This document shows, in pieces, positions 35,310 through 46,420 of a stretch of DNA of 64,000 nucleotides; position 1 is the first letter of the stretch; each line of letters opens with the position of its first letter. Below the pieces are notes generated by a model. That model was not told the origin of the DNA, made no database searches, and was given only the letters and a program-made list of their open reading frames with translations. The DNA comes from Globodera rostochiensis (taxonomy: Eukaryota; Nematoda; Chromadorea; Rhabditida; Heteroderidae): contig JAEVLN010000030.1 of assembly GCA_018350325.1 (NCBI GenBank), forward strand, positions 372,001 to 436,000, in the 5' to 3' direction. The position numbers and the translations under genes were made by a program.

Positions 35310-36799
35310 TGCTTTTGTTATAGCTCGCATTTCTGGGTTATAATTATATTTGTTATCATTTAATTAGGATTTCTTTTTATTTTAGCTATTTTATTTATTT
35401 TTTATTAATTAAATCGCGTACGATTTTTTGGGGTTTATTTATTTTTTAGTAAGAAGAAGAATGAAGAATCAAGAAACCAGACTACTTCGCTCTTTCGCGA
35501 GATAGCGTTGACTTGGGTGTTTTTTTGATCCGCTGAGTAAATTCGATAGCTTCTTAAGTTTTTGGAGTTTTTAATTCTAGGGATAATTTTGTTTTTAATT
35601 TTAAGCTTTTACTTACCAAAATTTTTGTGTCTTGGGCGGCCATAGGGGTAAATTTGACTTTGTTGGAAAGCAAAAAGAGTCATAGTCTTAGTAAAATCAA
35701 TTTTTTAGTTAGAGGCAAGGCCGTATTTCTTTTTAATAATTTATGCTTTAAGCTTCATACAATGTGTTATAAATTTGCATTTGATTTAAGTTTCTTTTAT
35801 TTTTTTGTTATTAATTATAAAATATATAAAATGCCAACAGATGTAATTCCCTTTTGCATTAAATATTAGAAAGGTCATGTTTGTTTTATTTTATTTACTT
35901 CAAATAATATACGCGCGATTTAGACATTTAAAGAATTTTTATTTTATGTTTTTTAAAGCATTAAGAATACAAATTTGTTGTAAGCAAAAACTAAAAGCTG
36001 AAAATAAATAGGCAATTAACAAATAATTTAAAACTAAAAAAATTGTTCATGGGTTCACTCTGCGATGAAGATATCCGCTTGTGTAATTAATTGAGTCAGC
36101 AACAAAGTCACAGAAGATTGGGTTTTTAATTAATATTAAATTATTATTTAGTTATTTTGGATAAGTTTAACTCTTTTTTTAATTGTTAATTACTTACTAT
36201 TATCGCTGGTATCTTTTGTATAATTGTTAATTTGCATAATTTTTTTCTAACCGCGGGTGTTTAATAAATAAGTGAATATTAATTACATCAAATAATTGTC
36301 TTAAAAATAATCAAAGAACAGTAAATTTAAAATTCTTTGAAACTAAATAAAGTGATAAAGATTAATTATTTATAATTAAAAGCAAGAGTTCAAATATAAA
36401 TATCAATTACTGTCTGTTGACCTTTTACAAGTAAATTTAAATAAAAGTTCGATCACCAAAACAAGTCAGATCTGACAATCTTGTTGGCTGTACATCGACG
36501 AGGTTTGAGGTCTTTTAAACCGTTTGTATTAATATAATACAAGCAAAAGAGAGTGTTGTAGAGATAATGAGTGAGAATTTACCTAAAATATATATACCTA
36601 ATAAAGAACTGCGGCAACCAAATTATAAATAACTATAAATGAAGATAAATAAATAATTAAATGTAATATATCAACAAAATCCTAAAAATAAAAGCTAAGT
36701 AGATAATAAAATTGAACAAAAATTATCGGGGTCGACCACTTTGATAGAAAAGTGTTTTTTCAACTATTTACAAATTGCGAATTCTAAGGTAAAATATTA

Positions 36800-37660
36800 T
36801 AAAAAATTAATTACATTTAAACACCAAACGAAATAAGATGATAGTTTTAGAAATATTAATACGGGTTGAATCCAACTAAAGAAAATTATTTAAAATATCA
36901 TCAAAAAAAATTCAAATTACTATGTAACACCAACACAGATCAAATTCTACTCCAGAACAATAAATTAATCCAAATTACATGCAATATTTGCTACTGCTGC
37001 AGGAATTACAGTGGCCTGGACAAGAATTTATATCAACGAACAGATCAAAACTTAATAAACATGCAATTCTATAAATTTTAATGCTACATTTAATTATATA
37101 AATAAGTATCTTATATTAACAAATATTAAATTTTATAGTAAATTCTTCGTCTAAAAAAAGTAATATTATTATTGTGAAGCAAGACAAATATCAAACTTAT
37201 ACAAAAACTAAAATGTTAAAAACCAAATAAAGAAAAATATTAAGAATATAATTATTAAAATAATAAAGTTAATTCTTTCGATATATAAATAAATGGAATT
37301 TATGTATTTTTTTGACTTGTTGGTCTCCGAAACCAATCAGTAAAATAACAAAAGTAAAAAATAAAAAATTTTAAAGATAAGGTCAGACAGAACCAATTGT
37401 ATTTTGATGAACATCATGAAGTGCCAGTTTACTAGACTATTTGGCTATATTTATCATATTATTTTTCGAGCCCGACATTTTGAAAATCCTGGACCTGGAC
37501 TTTTTCAAAAATATTAATTTTTTTATACTTGCAAAAAATCCAATTGTTTTAATGTTAAACAACTCGTTAATGGGGCAATCCAATCTGTATTCAACACAAA
37601 ATCATCAAAATTTCTGCTGTTTGTTGCTCAGAACACCATATTTAGGGGTGTATTTTTAAT
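36800..37660 (+). repeat. Dispersed repeat R5, copy 1
   Basis: It matches 45655-46420 in the same orientation over several blocks (for example ttaatacgggttgaatccaa). At two places the middle differs: around 36,986-37,020 and around 37,432-37,487, where copy 2 has unrelated sequence. Confidence 0.82.
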
Positions 37661-38120
37661 CCAGGAAATCTTAAAGCTTTTACTTATAATTCTAATTTAT
37701 TTGAAATTGCAAAAATAAAGTCATTTTTAAAGCGCCGCTTGAAACTTTTGACTAAATCGGTAATTTTTGTTAAGAAAATTGAATAACAGAAAGATCTGGT
37801 GATTTAATTCCTTTTTTGCATAATTTAAATTATTTTTATTTTAGTATTTGAATTTAAAAAATTAAATATATTGCTTTATCACGAGCGACCACAACGCGAG
37901 AGAAATATCACTTCTTTTGCATTCTTTTCGTTTGCATGCATAATTCCACTGGGTTCTTTAACTCGAGAAGTGCAGGTTTTGTTACAGAGTTTGTACGTTT
38001 AGTGTCCGTATAATATTTTATTTGCAACAATTTGAAGTTGATCTGTTGTCGCTCCTACGATTAAATGTCGTTTTAATTGATGATAAAATTTATTTAGATT
38101 TTATACAATATTATTTACAG

Positions 38121-38169
38121 CTGCTTTTCGCCTTTTTTCTCGGTTCTTAGCAGTGTCCGTTGGGTGGTG
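38121..38169 (+). CDS. Candidate 49-nt exon
   Basis: A strong acceptor (atattatttacag) and a GTAAAA donor enclose a GC-richer block reading CFSPFFSVLSSVRWVV after one base. Function unknown. Confidence 0.22.
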
Positions 38170-38209
38170 GTAAAAAGTACAGTTTTTCTTTGATAAATGA
38201 TAAACTCAC

Positions 38210-38246
38210 TTGAAAAGAAGAACTCGAGACTTGCTTTCTTAATCTT
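38210..38246 (-). CDS. Candidate 37-nt micro-exon
   Basis: On the minus strand an acceptor (catttttgtccag) and a consensus donor (gtgagt) enclose KIKKASLEFFFS plus one base. Both sites are good. It lies only 40 bp from a plus-strand candidate, so at most one is probably right. Confidence 0.25.
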
Positions 38247-38474
38247 CTGGACAAAAATGCATTTATTTTCGTTGATCATTTGGAGTTTCCCAATTTAAAT
38301 ATAGAATTAATTACATTCATAATTAAATTATGTATTTTATTAAATATATAATTATATTTATCAATTATCACGGTTCAATACCTTAATTTTTTATAAGTAA
38401 ATGTTAATTTATATTTTCATAGTTTTTTTTAACTTAATTATTTACTTTTTTAAAGAACTAGTATGAAAATAATG

Positions 38475-38533
38475 GCAAAGCGAAGCGAAGCGAAGCGAAG
38501 CGAAGCGAAGCGAAGCGAAGCGAAGCAAAGCAA
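38475..38533 (+). repeat. (CGAAG)n pentanucleotide microsatellite
   Basis: Nine perfect CGAAG units at 38,481-38,525, with degenerate CAAAG units at both edges. Confidence 0.97.
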
Positions 38534-38844
38534 ATAAAATTTAATTTAATAAGTTCATTGATTATTAAGGTATTTTGTTTTGTAATATTAAAATCAAGTA
38601 CCTTTCCAATTAGGAGCGAGTTGCTTGGACAAACACTTCCATTTATATCACATTTGCTAATGCAATTATAAACAAATTTAAATTTTTGTTAATATTTTTA
38701 ATTTCTTAGTCAAAGTTTATATTGGTCGAATAGGGTTATCATATGTTTGTTTCATTTTTTTCAATTTAAAATATTTAATTAAATTTTGTGATTAATGCAA
38801 CAATGAGCCGTGCTCTCATCCTCTCCATGTAACGTTGTGAAACG

Positions 38845-39165
38845 GGTTATTGCGCTATTGTGCTTCGTGCCTTCGTGTTGCATTGGATGCACCTTTCAGG
38901 CTTTCAGGCCTGGCATTGTATTTTAATTTGATTAATATTCAATATGTTAAAGAAACGATTTGTAATCGATTCGTCCAAACACCCTTTAGTGCAAATAAAG
39001 TATTAAATCATAATTCATATAAAATAAATTGATGAATAAAAGTGCAGTAATATATTTATTAATTTAATGTCGTCGGCATCTTAAAGTATTTTTCAATAAA
39101 TTTTATTTTAATTTCTTTAAGATTTTAACAATGTTGTAAGAAAATTTTTGTACACCTAATTATAG
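38845..39165 (-). repeat. Dispersed repeat R3, copy 2 (inverted)
   Basis: Inverted partner of 20755-21310, without the ~240-bp middle segment of that copy. Its GC-rich edge (gtgcttcgtgccttcgtgtt) is within a 60-codon frame that is probably incidental. Confidence 0.8.
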
Positions 39166-40082
39166 ATATGTTAATTTATTTTATTAAACAATACTTAAAT
39201 CAAAATTTCGTCACTTTTTAAGAAATGGCAACTGAAGCCAAAAACTACTAAACAACTTACTAAAAATAAAGACAATAGTTAAAAATTACAAAAATGACTC
39301 AGGAAATAAATGTTATATGTAGTTATCACATGAAAAAAGTTTCAAACTAAAAAATAATATATTATTTTATGTTTTCCATTATGGCAGTTTTTATATTTAT
39401 TTTATTCTAAAGTTGGCGTGTTTTAAATGCATTGCTGACATCTTATATGGGGTTATTGTAATTAATACAGTTCAAACTCTTATTATTGCATGCACATTTG
39501 TTGAGTATTCATTGAATCATTAACAAACAAATAATTGGGCAATGCCAAGGTTTAAAAAATTTAACGCACTAAATAAAAAGGTAAAATTAACAGATTATTA
39601 TTTTTTTTCATTATGTAATTATTTTATAAATATTAAATTGAGATAAGTAACTTCTTTCTGAATATATTTATTTTGAAAAAACCAATTTTTTAACTATCCG
39701 TTTGTTCAAATATTATAGCTCTTGAAAGAAGCAATTTTTTAAAAATAAAATTCATAAAGAATGCAATGTTGTAAAAAGCAGACTTATACAAATGTTTAAT
39801 GAACTTTCAATTTTTTTTTACAAATATATCTAACAACAGTCTACTTTTGTGACGTATTCAAGGTTTTTTATTGTCGTTATTTTGCCAATGTTGATTGCCT
39901 TTATTTTTACGATTCTTTTTTTAAAATAATTTGTCTGTTATATTACATACTTTCTTGAATAGATTTTTCAATTTATATTTTGAATTGGCATTTTGCATCT
40001 TAGTACATTTATTTAAATTTTAAAAGTTAAAATGCTAATATGAATTATTGTCCTTTGATTTTGCATTCATTTATATTTGTAG

Positions 40083-40229
40083 GCTGCACAGCCGATCTTT
40101 GCATTGCCTCCGGGTGGAATTGAGGTGTTTGCTTTGTTTTGCGCCGGCTACTCGGTCTCGGCGCCATATCCAGAAGTCGGCCTCGAACATATTTTGATCA
40201 GTTCCAATCATAATAAAAAATGTAATTAA
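40083..40229 (+). CDS. Candidate GC-rich terminal exon, 48 codons
   Basis: It follows an acceptor (atttatatttgtag), whose TAG is the in-frame stop expected just before an exon. The frame reads AAQPIFALPPGGIEVFALFC, AGYSVSAPYPEVGLEHIL and a short tail to TAA. GC is among the highest in the desert. The minus strand also has an ATG-started frame of ~40 codons through it, so the strand is a judgement. No family is recognised. Confidence 0.33.
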   Translation, partial: AAQPIFALPPGGIEVFALFCAGYSVSAPYPEVGLEHILISSNHNKKCN

Positions 40230-40366
40230 TTATCATTGGCTTATTTTTTTATCAATTCGTTAATGCAATTTATTATTTGTAACAATCGCAACTTACGATA
40301 TTTAATTTAATCTCCGATTTATGGATTTTTATTTTTATAAATTAAAGCGATGTATATTTGAAAAGC

Positions 40367-40389
40367 ATATATATATATATATATATATA
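40367..40389 (+). repeat. (AT)n microsatellite
   Basis: A run of uninterrupted AT dinucleotides. Confidence 0.95.
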
Positions 40390-40939
40390 ATTTACAATTA
40401 TTGCTTAATTAAAAAGCAGATTATAGTAAACAAAAATATTTGCAATTTTGAATTTTTATTATTACATTTCTGAGTTTGTATTAAATTAAATAAATTATGT
40501 TAATCTTCAACTTGGGACTTTTATTGTTAACAACAATTTTTTTAAGCCATCATCTGTGTCTTGTTGTGATTCTGTGCTTTTGAATCGTCTTTTTTAAATA
40601 AAAATTTCAAGTGGATTTTTTAGCATTTATAATTATTGTATTAAAAAATGGAAGAAGCCTTTCTTATGAGTTCATTCGTGAACAAACATACAAAAATATA
40701 TTGTGATTATTTTTTTAATGCTTTTGTCATCGAAATTATTTTATAATTTATCTTATATTTTTTTCGATGTTTATTTTGATGCCGTCCCACTAACACTACA
40801 GAGTTGTGAACGTTAAGTTTTATTTTGCTTACAAAAAGGCTCACGCGTGATTTAAATAAATATTTTATTTTCATTTCTAAATTATTAGCATAAAAAAGTG
40901 TAGGTAAAATTTTTGATCATCATATGTTTTAAACGAACT

Positions 40940-43900
40940 TGAAATTACTCTAACCGTCTGATTCTCTCTTTTTAGCACACTATTTCTTCAAAAAATAAAA
41001 TGTTCAAAAAAGTAACTAAAAAATTATTAGATGGGGTGCGTTAATGACCAAATTACTCTAACCGTCTGACTCTCTCTTTTTAGCACACTATTTCTTCAAA
41101 AAATAAAATGTTCAACTAAAAATTATTAGATGGGGTGCGTTGATGACCAAATTACTCTAACCGTCTGATTCTCTCTTTTTAGCACACTATTTCTTCAAAA
41201 AATAAAATTTTCAAAAAAGTAACTAAAAAATTTTTAGATGGGGTGCGTTGATGACCAAATTACTCTAACCGTCTGTCTCTTTCTTATTAGCACACTATTT
41301 CTTCAAAAAATAAAATGTTCAAAAAAGTAACTAAAAAATTATTAGATGGGGTGCGTTGATGCCCAAATTACTCTATCCGTCTGACTCTCTCTTTTTAGTA
41401 CACTATTTCTTGAAAAAATAAAATCTTCAAAAAAGTAACTAAAAAATTATTAGATGGGGTGCATTGATGACCAAATTACTCTAACCGTCTGACTCACTCT
41501 TTTTAGCACACTATTTCTTGAAAAAATAAAATGTTCAAAAAAGTAACTAAAAAATTATTAGATGGGGTGCATTGATGACCAAATTACTCTATCCGTCTGA
41601 CCCTCTCTTTTTAGTACACTATTTTTCAAAAAATAAAATGTTCAAAAAAGTAACCAAAAATTATTAGATGGGGTGCGTTAATGACCAAATTACTCTAACC
41701 GTCTGACTCTCTCTTTTAAGCACACTATTTCTTCAAAAAATAAAATGTTCAACTAAAAATTATTAGATGGGGTGCGTTGATGACCAAATTACTCTAACCG
41801 TCTGATTCTCTCTTTTTAGCACACTATTTCTTCAAAAAATAAAATGTTCAACTAAAAATTATATGGGGTGCGTTGATGACCAAATTACTCTAACCGTCTG
41901 ACTCTCTCTTTATAGCACACTATTTCTTCAAAAAATAAAATGTTCAAAAAAGTAACTAAAAAATTATTAGATGGGGTGCGTTGATGCCCAAATTACTCTA
42001 TCCGTCTGACTCTCTCTTTTTAGTACACTATTTCTTGAAAAAATAAAATGTTCAAAAAGGTAACTAAAAAATTATTAGATGGGGTGCATTGATGACCAAA
42101 TTACTCTAACCGTCTGACTCACTCTTTTTAGCACACTATTTCTTCAAAAAATAAAATGTTCAACTAAAAATTATTAGATGGGGTGCGTTGATGACCAAAT
42201 TACTCTAACCGTCTGACTCTCTCTTTATAGCACACTATTTCTTCAAAAAATAAAATGTTCAAAAAAGTAACTAAAAAATTATTAGATGGGGTGCGTTGAT
42301 GCCCAAATTACTCTATCCGTCTGACTCTCTCTTTTTAGTACACTATTTCTTGAAAAAATAAAATGTTCAAAAAGGTAACTAAAAAATTATTAGATGGGGT
42401 GCATTAATGACCAAATTACTCTAACCGTCTGACACTCTTTTTAGCACACTATTTCTTGAAAAAATAAAATGTTCAAAAAAGTAACTAAAAAATTATTAGA
42501 TGGGGTGCATTGATGACCAAATTACTCTATCCGTCTGACCCTCTCTTTTTAGCACACTATTTTTCAAAAAATAAAATGTTCAAAAAAGTAACCAAAAATT
42601 ATTAGATGGGGTGCGTTAATGACCAAATTACTCTAACCGTCTGACTCTCTCTTTTTAGCACACTATTTCTTCAAAAAATAAAATGTTCAACTAAAAATTA
42701 TTAGATGGGGTGCGTTGATGACCAAATTACTCTAACCGTCTGACTCTCTCTTTATAGCACACTATTTCTTCAAAAAATAAAATGTTCAAAAAAGTAACTA
42801 AAAAATTATTAGATGGGGTGCGTTGATGCCCAAATTACTCTATCCGTCTGACTCTCTCTTTTTAGTACACTATTTCTTGAAAAAATAAAATGTTCAAAAA
42901 GGTAACTAAAAAATTATTAGATGGGGTGCATTAATGACCAAATTACTCTAACCGTCTGACACTCTTTTTAGCACACTATTTCTTGAAAAAATAAAATGTT
43001 CAAAAAAGTAACTAAAAAATTATTAGATGGGGTGCATTGATGACCAAATTACTCTATCCGTCTGACCCTCTCTTTTTAGCACACTATTTTTCAAAAAATA
43101 AAATGTTCAAAAAAGTAACCAAAAATTATTAGATGGGGTGCGTTAATGACCAAATTACTCTAACCGTCTGACTCTCTCTTTTTAGCACACTATTTCTTCA
43201 AAAAATAAAATGTTCAACTAAAAATTATTAGATGGGGTGCGTTGATGACCAAATTACTCTAACCGTCTGATTCTCTCTTTTTAGCACACTATTTCTTCAA
43301 AAAATAAAATGTTCAAAAAAGTAACTAAAAAATTATTAGATGGGGTGCATTGATGACCAAATTACTCTCGTCGTCTGTCTCTTTCTTTTTAGCACACTAT
43401 TTCTTCAAAAAATAAAATGTTCAAAAAAGTAACTAAAAAATTATTAGATGGGGTGCGTTGATTACCAAATTAGTCTAGCCTTCTGACTCTCTCTTTTTAG
43501 CACCTATTTCTTCAAAAAATAAAATGTTCAAAAAAGTTACTAAAAAATTTATAAGATGGGGTGCGTTGATGACCAAATTACTCTAACCGTCTGACTCTCT
43601 CTCTTTAGCACACTATTTCTTCAAAAAAGTAACTAAAAAATTATTAGATGGGGTGTGACCAAATTACTCTAACCGTCTGACTCTCTCTTTTTAGCACACT
43701 ATTTCTTCAAAAAATAAAATGTTCAACTAAAAATTATTAGATGGGGTGCGTTGATGACCAATTACTCTAACCGTTTGATTCTCTCTTTTTTGCACCCTAT
43801 TTCTTCAAAAATAAAATGTTCAAAAAAGTAACTAAAAAATTAATAGATGGGGTGCGTTGATGACCAAAGTACTCTAACCGTCAGACTCTCTCTTTTTAGC

Positions 43901-45405
43901 ACACTATTTCTTCAAAAAATAAAATGTTCAAAAAAGTAACTAAAAAATTATTAGATGGGGTGCATTGATGACCAAATTACTTTAACCGTCTGACTCTCTC
44001 TTTTTAGCACACTATTTCTTCAAAAGATAAAATGTTCAACTAAAAATTATTAGATGGGGTGCGTTGATGACCAAATTACTCTAACTGTCTGATTCTCTCT
44101 TTTTAGCACACTATTTCTTCAAAAAATAAAATGTTCAAAAAAGTAACTAAAAAATTATTAGATGGGGTGCATTGATGACCAAATTACTCTCGTCGTCTGT
44201 CTCTTTCTTTTTAGCACACTATTTCTTCAAAAAATAAAATGTTCAAAAAAGTAACTAAAAAATTATTAGATGGAGTGCGTTGATGACCAAATTAGTCTAG
44301 CCTTCTGACTCTCTCTTATTAGCACACTATTTCTTCAAAAAATAAAATGTTCAAAAAAGTTACTAAAAAATTTATAAGATGGGGTGCGTTGGTGACCAAA
44401 TTACTCTAACCGTCTGACTCTCTCTCTTTAGCACACTATTTCTTCAAAAAATAAAATCTTCAAAAAAGTAACTAAAAAATTATTAGATGGGGTGTGGCCA
44501 AATTACTCTAACCGTCTGACTCTCTCTTTTTAGCACACTATTTCTTCAAAAAATAAAATGTTCAACTAAAAATTATTAGATGGGGTGCGTTGATGACCAA
44601 ATTACTCTAACCGTTTGATTCTCTCTTTTTTGCACCCTATTTCTTCAAAAATAAAATTTTCAAAAAAGTAACTAAAAAATTATTAGATGGGGTGCGTTGA
44701 TGCCCAAATTACTCTATCCGTCTGACTCTCTCTTTTTAGTACACTATTTCTTCAAAAATAAAATGTTCAAAAAAGTTACTAAAAAATTTATAAGATGGGG
44801 TGCGTTGGTGACCAAATTACTCTAACCGTCTGACTCTCTCTCTTTAGCACACTATTTCTTCAAAAAATAAAATCTTCAAAAAAGTAACTAAAAAATTATT
44901 AGATGGGGTGTGACCAAATTACTCTAACCGTCTGACTCTCTCTTTTTAGCACACTATTTCTTCAAAAAATAAAATGTTCAACTAAAAATTATTAGATGGG
45001 GTGCGTTGATGACCAAATTACTCTATCCGTCTGACTCTCTCTTTTTAGTACACTATTTCTTGAAAAAATAAAATGTTCAAAAAAGTAACTAAAAAATTAT
45101 TAGATGGGGTGCGTTGATGACCAAATTACTCTAACCGTCTGACTCTCTCTTTTTAGCACACTATTTCTTCAAAAAATAAAATCTTCAAAAAAGTAACTAA
45201 AAAATTATTAGATGGGGTGTGACCAAATTACTCTAACCGTCTGACTCTCTCTTTTTAGCACACTATTTCTTCAAAAAATAAGATGTTCTAAAAAGTATTA
45301 GATGGGGTGCGTTGATGACCAAAGTACTCTAACCGTCAGACTCTCTCTTTTTAGCACACTATTTCTTCAAAAAATAAAATGTTCAAAAAAGTAACTAAAA
45401 AATTA
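40940..45405 (-). repeat. Satellite array B, inverted copy of array A
   Basis: Roughly 40 tandem units of 99-108 bp, each the reverse complement of the array A unit (ccaaattactctaaccgtct, then tttttagcacactatttctt). Short units lack an aaaaagtaact segment. Blocks of several units recur, for example a ~530-bp block starting near 42,300 and again near 42,828, so there is higher-order structure. The second module of array A is not seen here. Confidence 0.95.
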
Positions 45406-45499
45406 CACATTTTTTATACTATAATAGCACGTCTCATTACACCGTTTAGCTTAATGAATATTTATTTTCTTTATAAAATAATAATATCGTTAAATTTTG

Positions 45500-45660
45500 T
45501 TAATCAAATTTATTTATTTGTTAATGGTTTATTTGTTAGATTTAACGATTTTGTTCATTTTTTACTTTTTTTTGTTACCCACAGCTGTTGGTAAGCAAGT
45601 TGAATCACGAGACCTAGCTGTCCATTCTTATTTTCAGATCCAATTCATGTTGTATAAGAA
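45500..45660 (+). repeat. Dispersed repeat R7, copy 1
   Basis: The stretch with cccacagctgttggtaagca and ctagctgtccattcttattt recurs at 47905-48030 with an internal deletion and point changes. It includes an acceptor-like cccacag and a gtaagc, but the frame between is not kept in copy 2. Confidence 0.75.
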
Positions 45661-46420
45661 ATTAATTACATTTAAACATCAAACGAAATAAAATGATAAT
45701 TTTAGAAATATTAATACGGGTTGAATCCAACTAAAGAAAATTATTTAAAATATCATCAAAAAAAATTCAAATTACTATGTAACACCATCACAGATCAAAT
45801 TCTACTCCAGAACAATAAATTAATCCAATTACATACAATACTTGGATCACGAGTATTACTGATTTAAATGTCTTCAGCATTTTTCTCGGAAACGAATTAC
45901 CGGTGACAAAACAAGAATTTAATTCTATAATAATATATTAACGAGCAGATCAAAACATAAAAATCATACAATTCTATAAATATTAATGTTACATTTAATT
46001 CTTAACAATAGTATCTTATATTAACAAATATTTAAATTTTATAGAAAATTTTTCGTCTAAAAAAAATAAATTATTATTAGTAAGGTTTAAAGTGCTTTTT
46101 CATTTTTTTAAATATTAAAAAAAACAAAAGATTTAACTGGCTTCCTAAACCCATCAGTAAAATATTAAAGTAAAAATTAAAAGATTTTAAAGATTAGTTC
46201 TGAACCAATTTTAACATCATGAAGTGCCAGTTGATTTCCTGGACCAAAGTCCAGGAAAAGCCCAGGTCCAGGAAAAATCTAGGGCACCGGATGCCTGTAC
46301 CCAGGTCCTGGACCTGGACTTTCAAAAATATTTCTTTTTTTAATATTAGCAAAAATCCAATTGTTTTAATCGTTAATGGGGAAATCCAATCTTTATTCAA
46401 CTTTTAACCTAACATTAAGG
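45655..46420 (+). repeat. Dispersed repeat R5, copy 2
   Basis: Second copy of 36800-37660. Its two private middles are about 45,841-45,908 and 46,234-46,305. The second is a palindrome-rich CCAGG / CCTGG tract able to form several hairpins. Confidence 0.82.

Noticed and set aside
38850..39032. 60-codon plus-strand frame starting with a GC-rich head
   Set aside because: It lies within repeat R3, and the inverted partner at 20.8-21.3 kb does not keep the frame.
40940..45405. CRISPR-like array
   Set aside because: There is no alternation of constant repeat and unique spacer; whole ~108-bp units are tandem, and the genome is eukaryotic.
45497..45691. VGKQVESRDLAVHSYF frame with a strong acceptor
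   Set aside because: The related R7 copy at 47.9 kb keeps the acceptor but breaks the frame, so coding is not supported.
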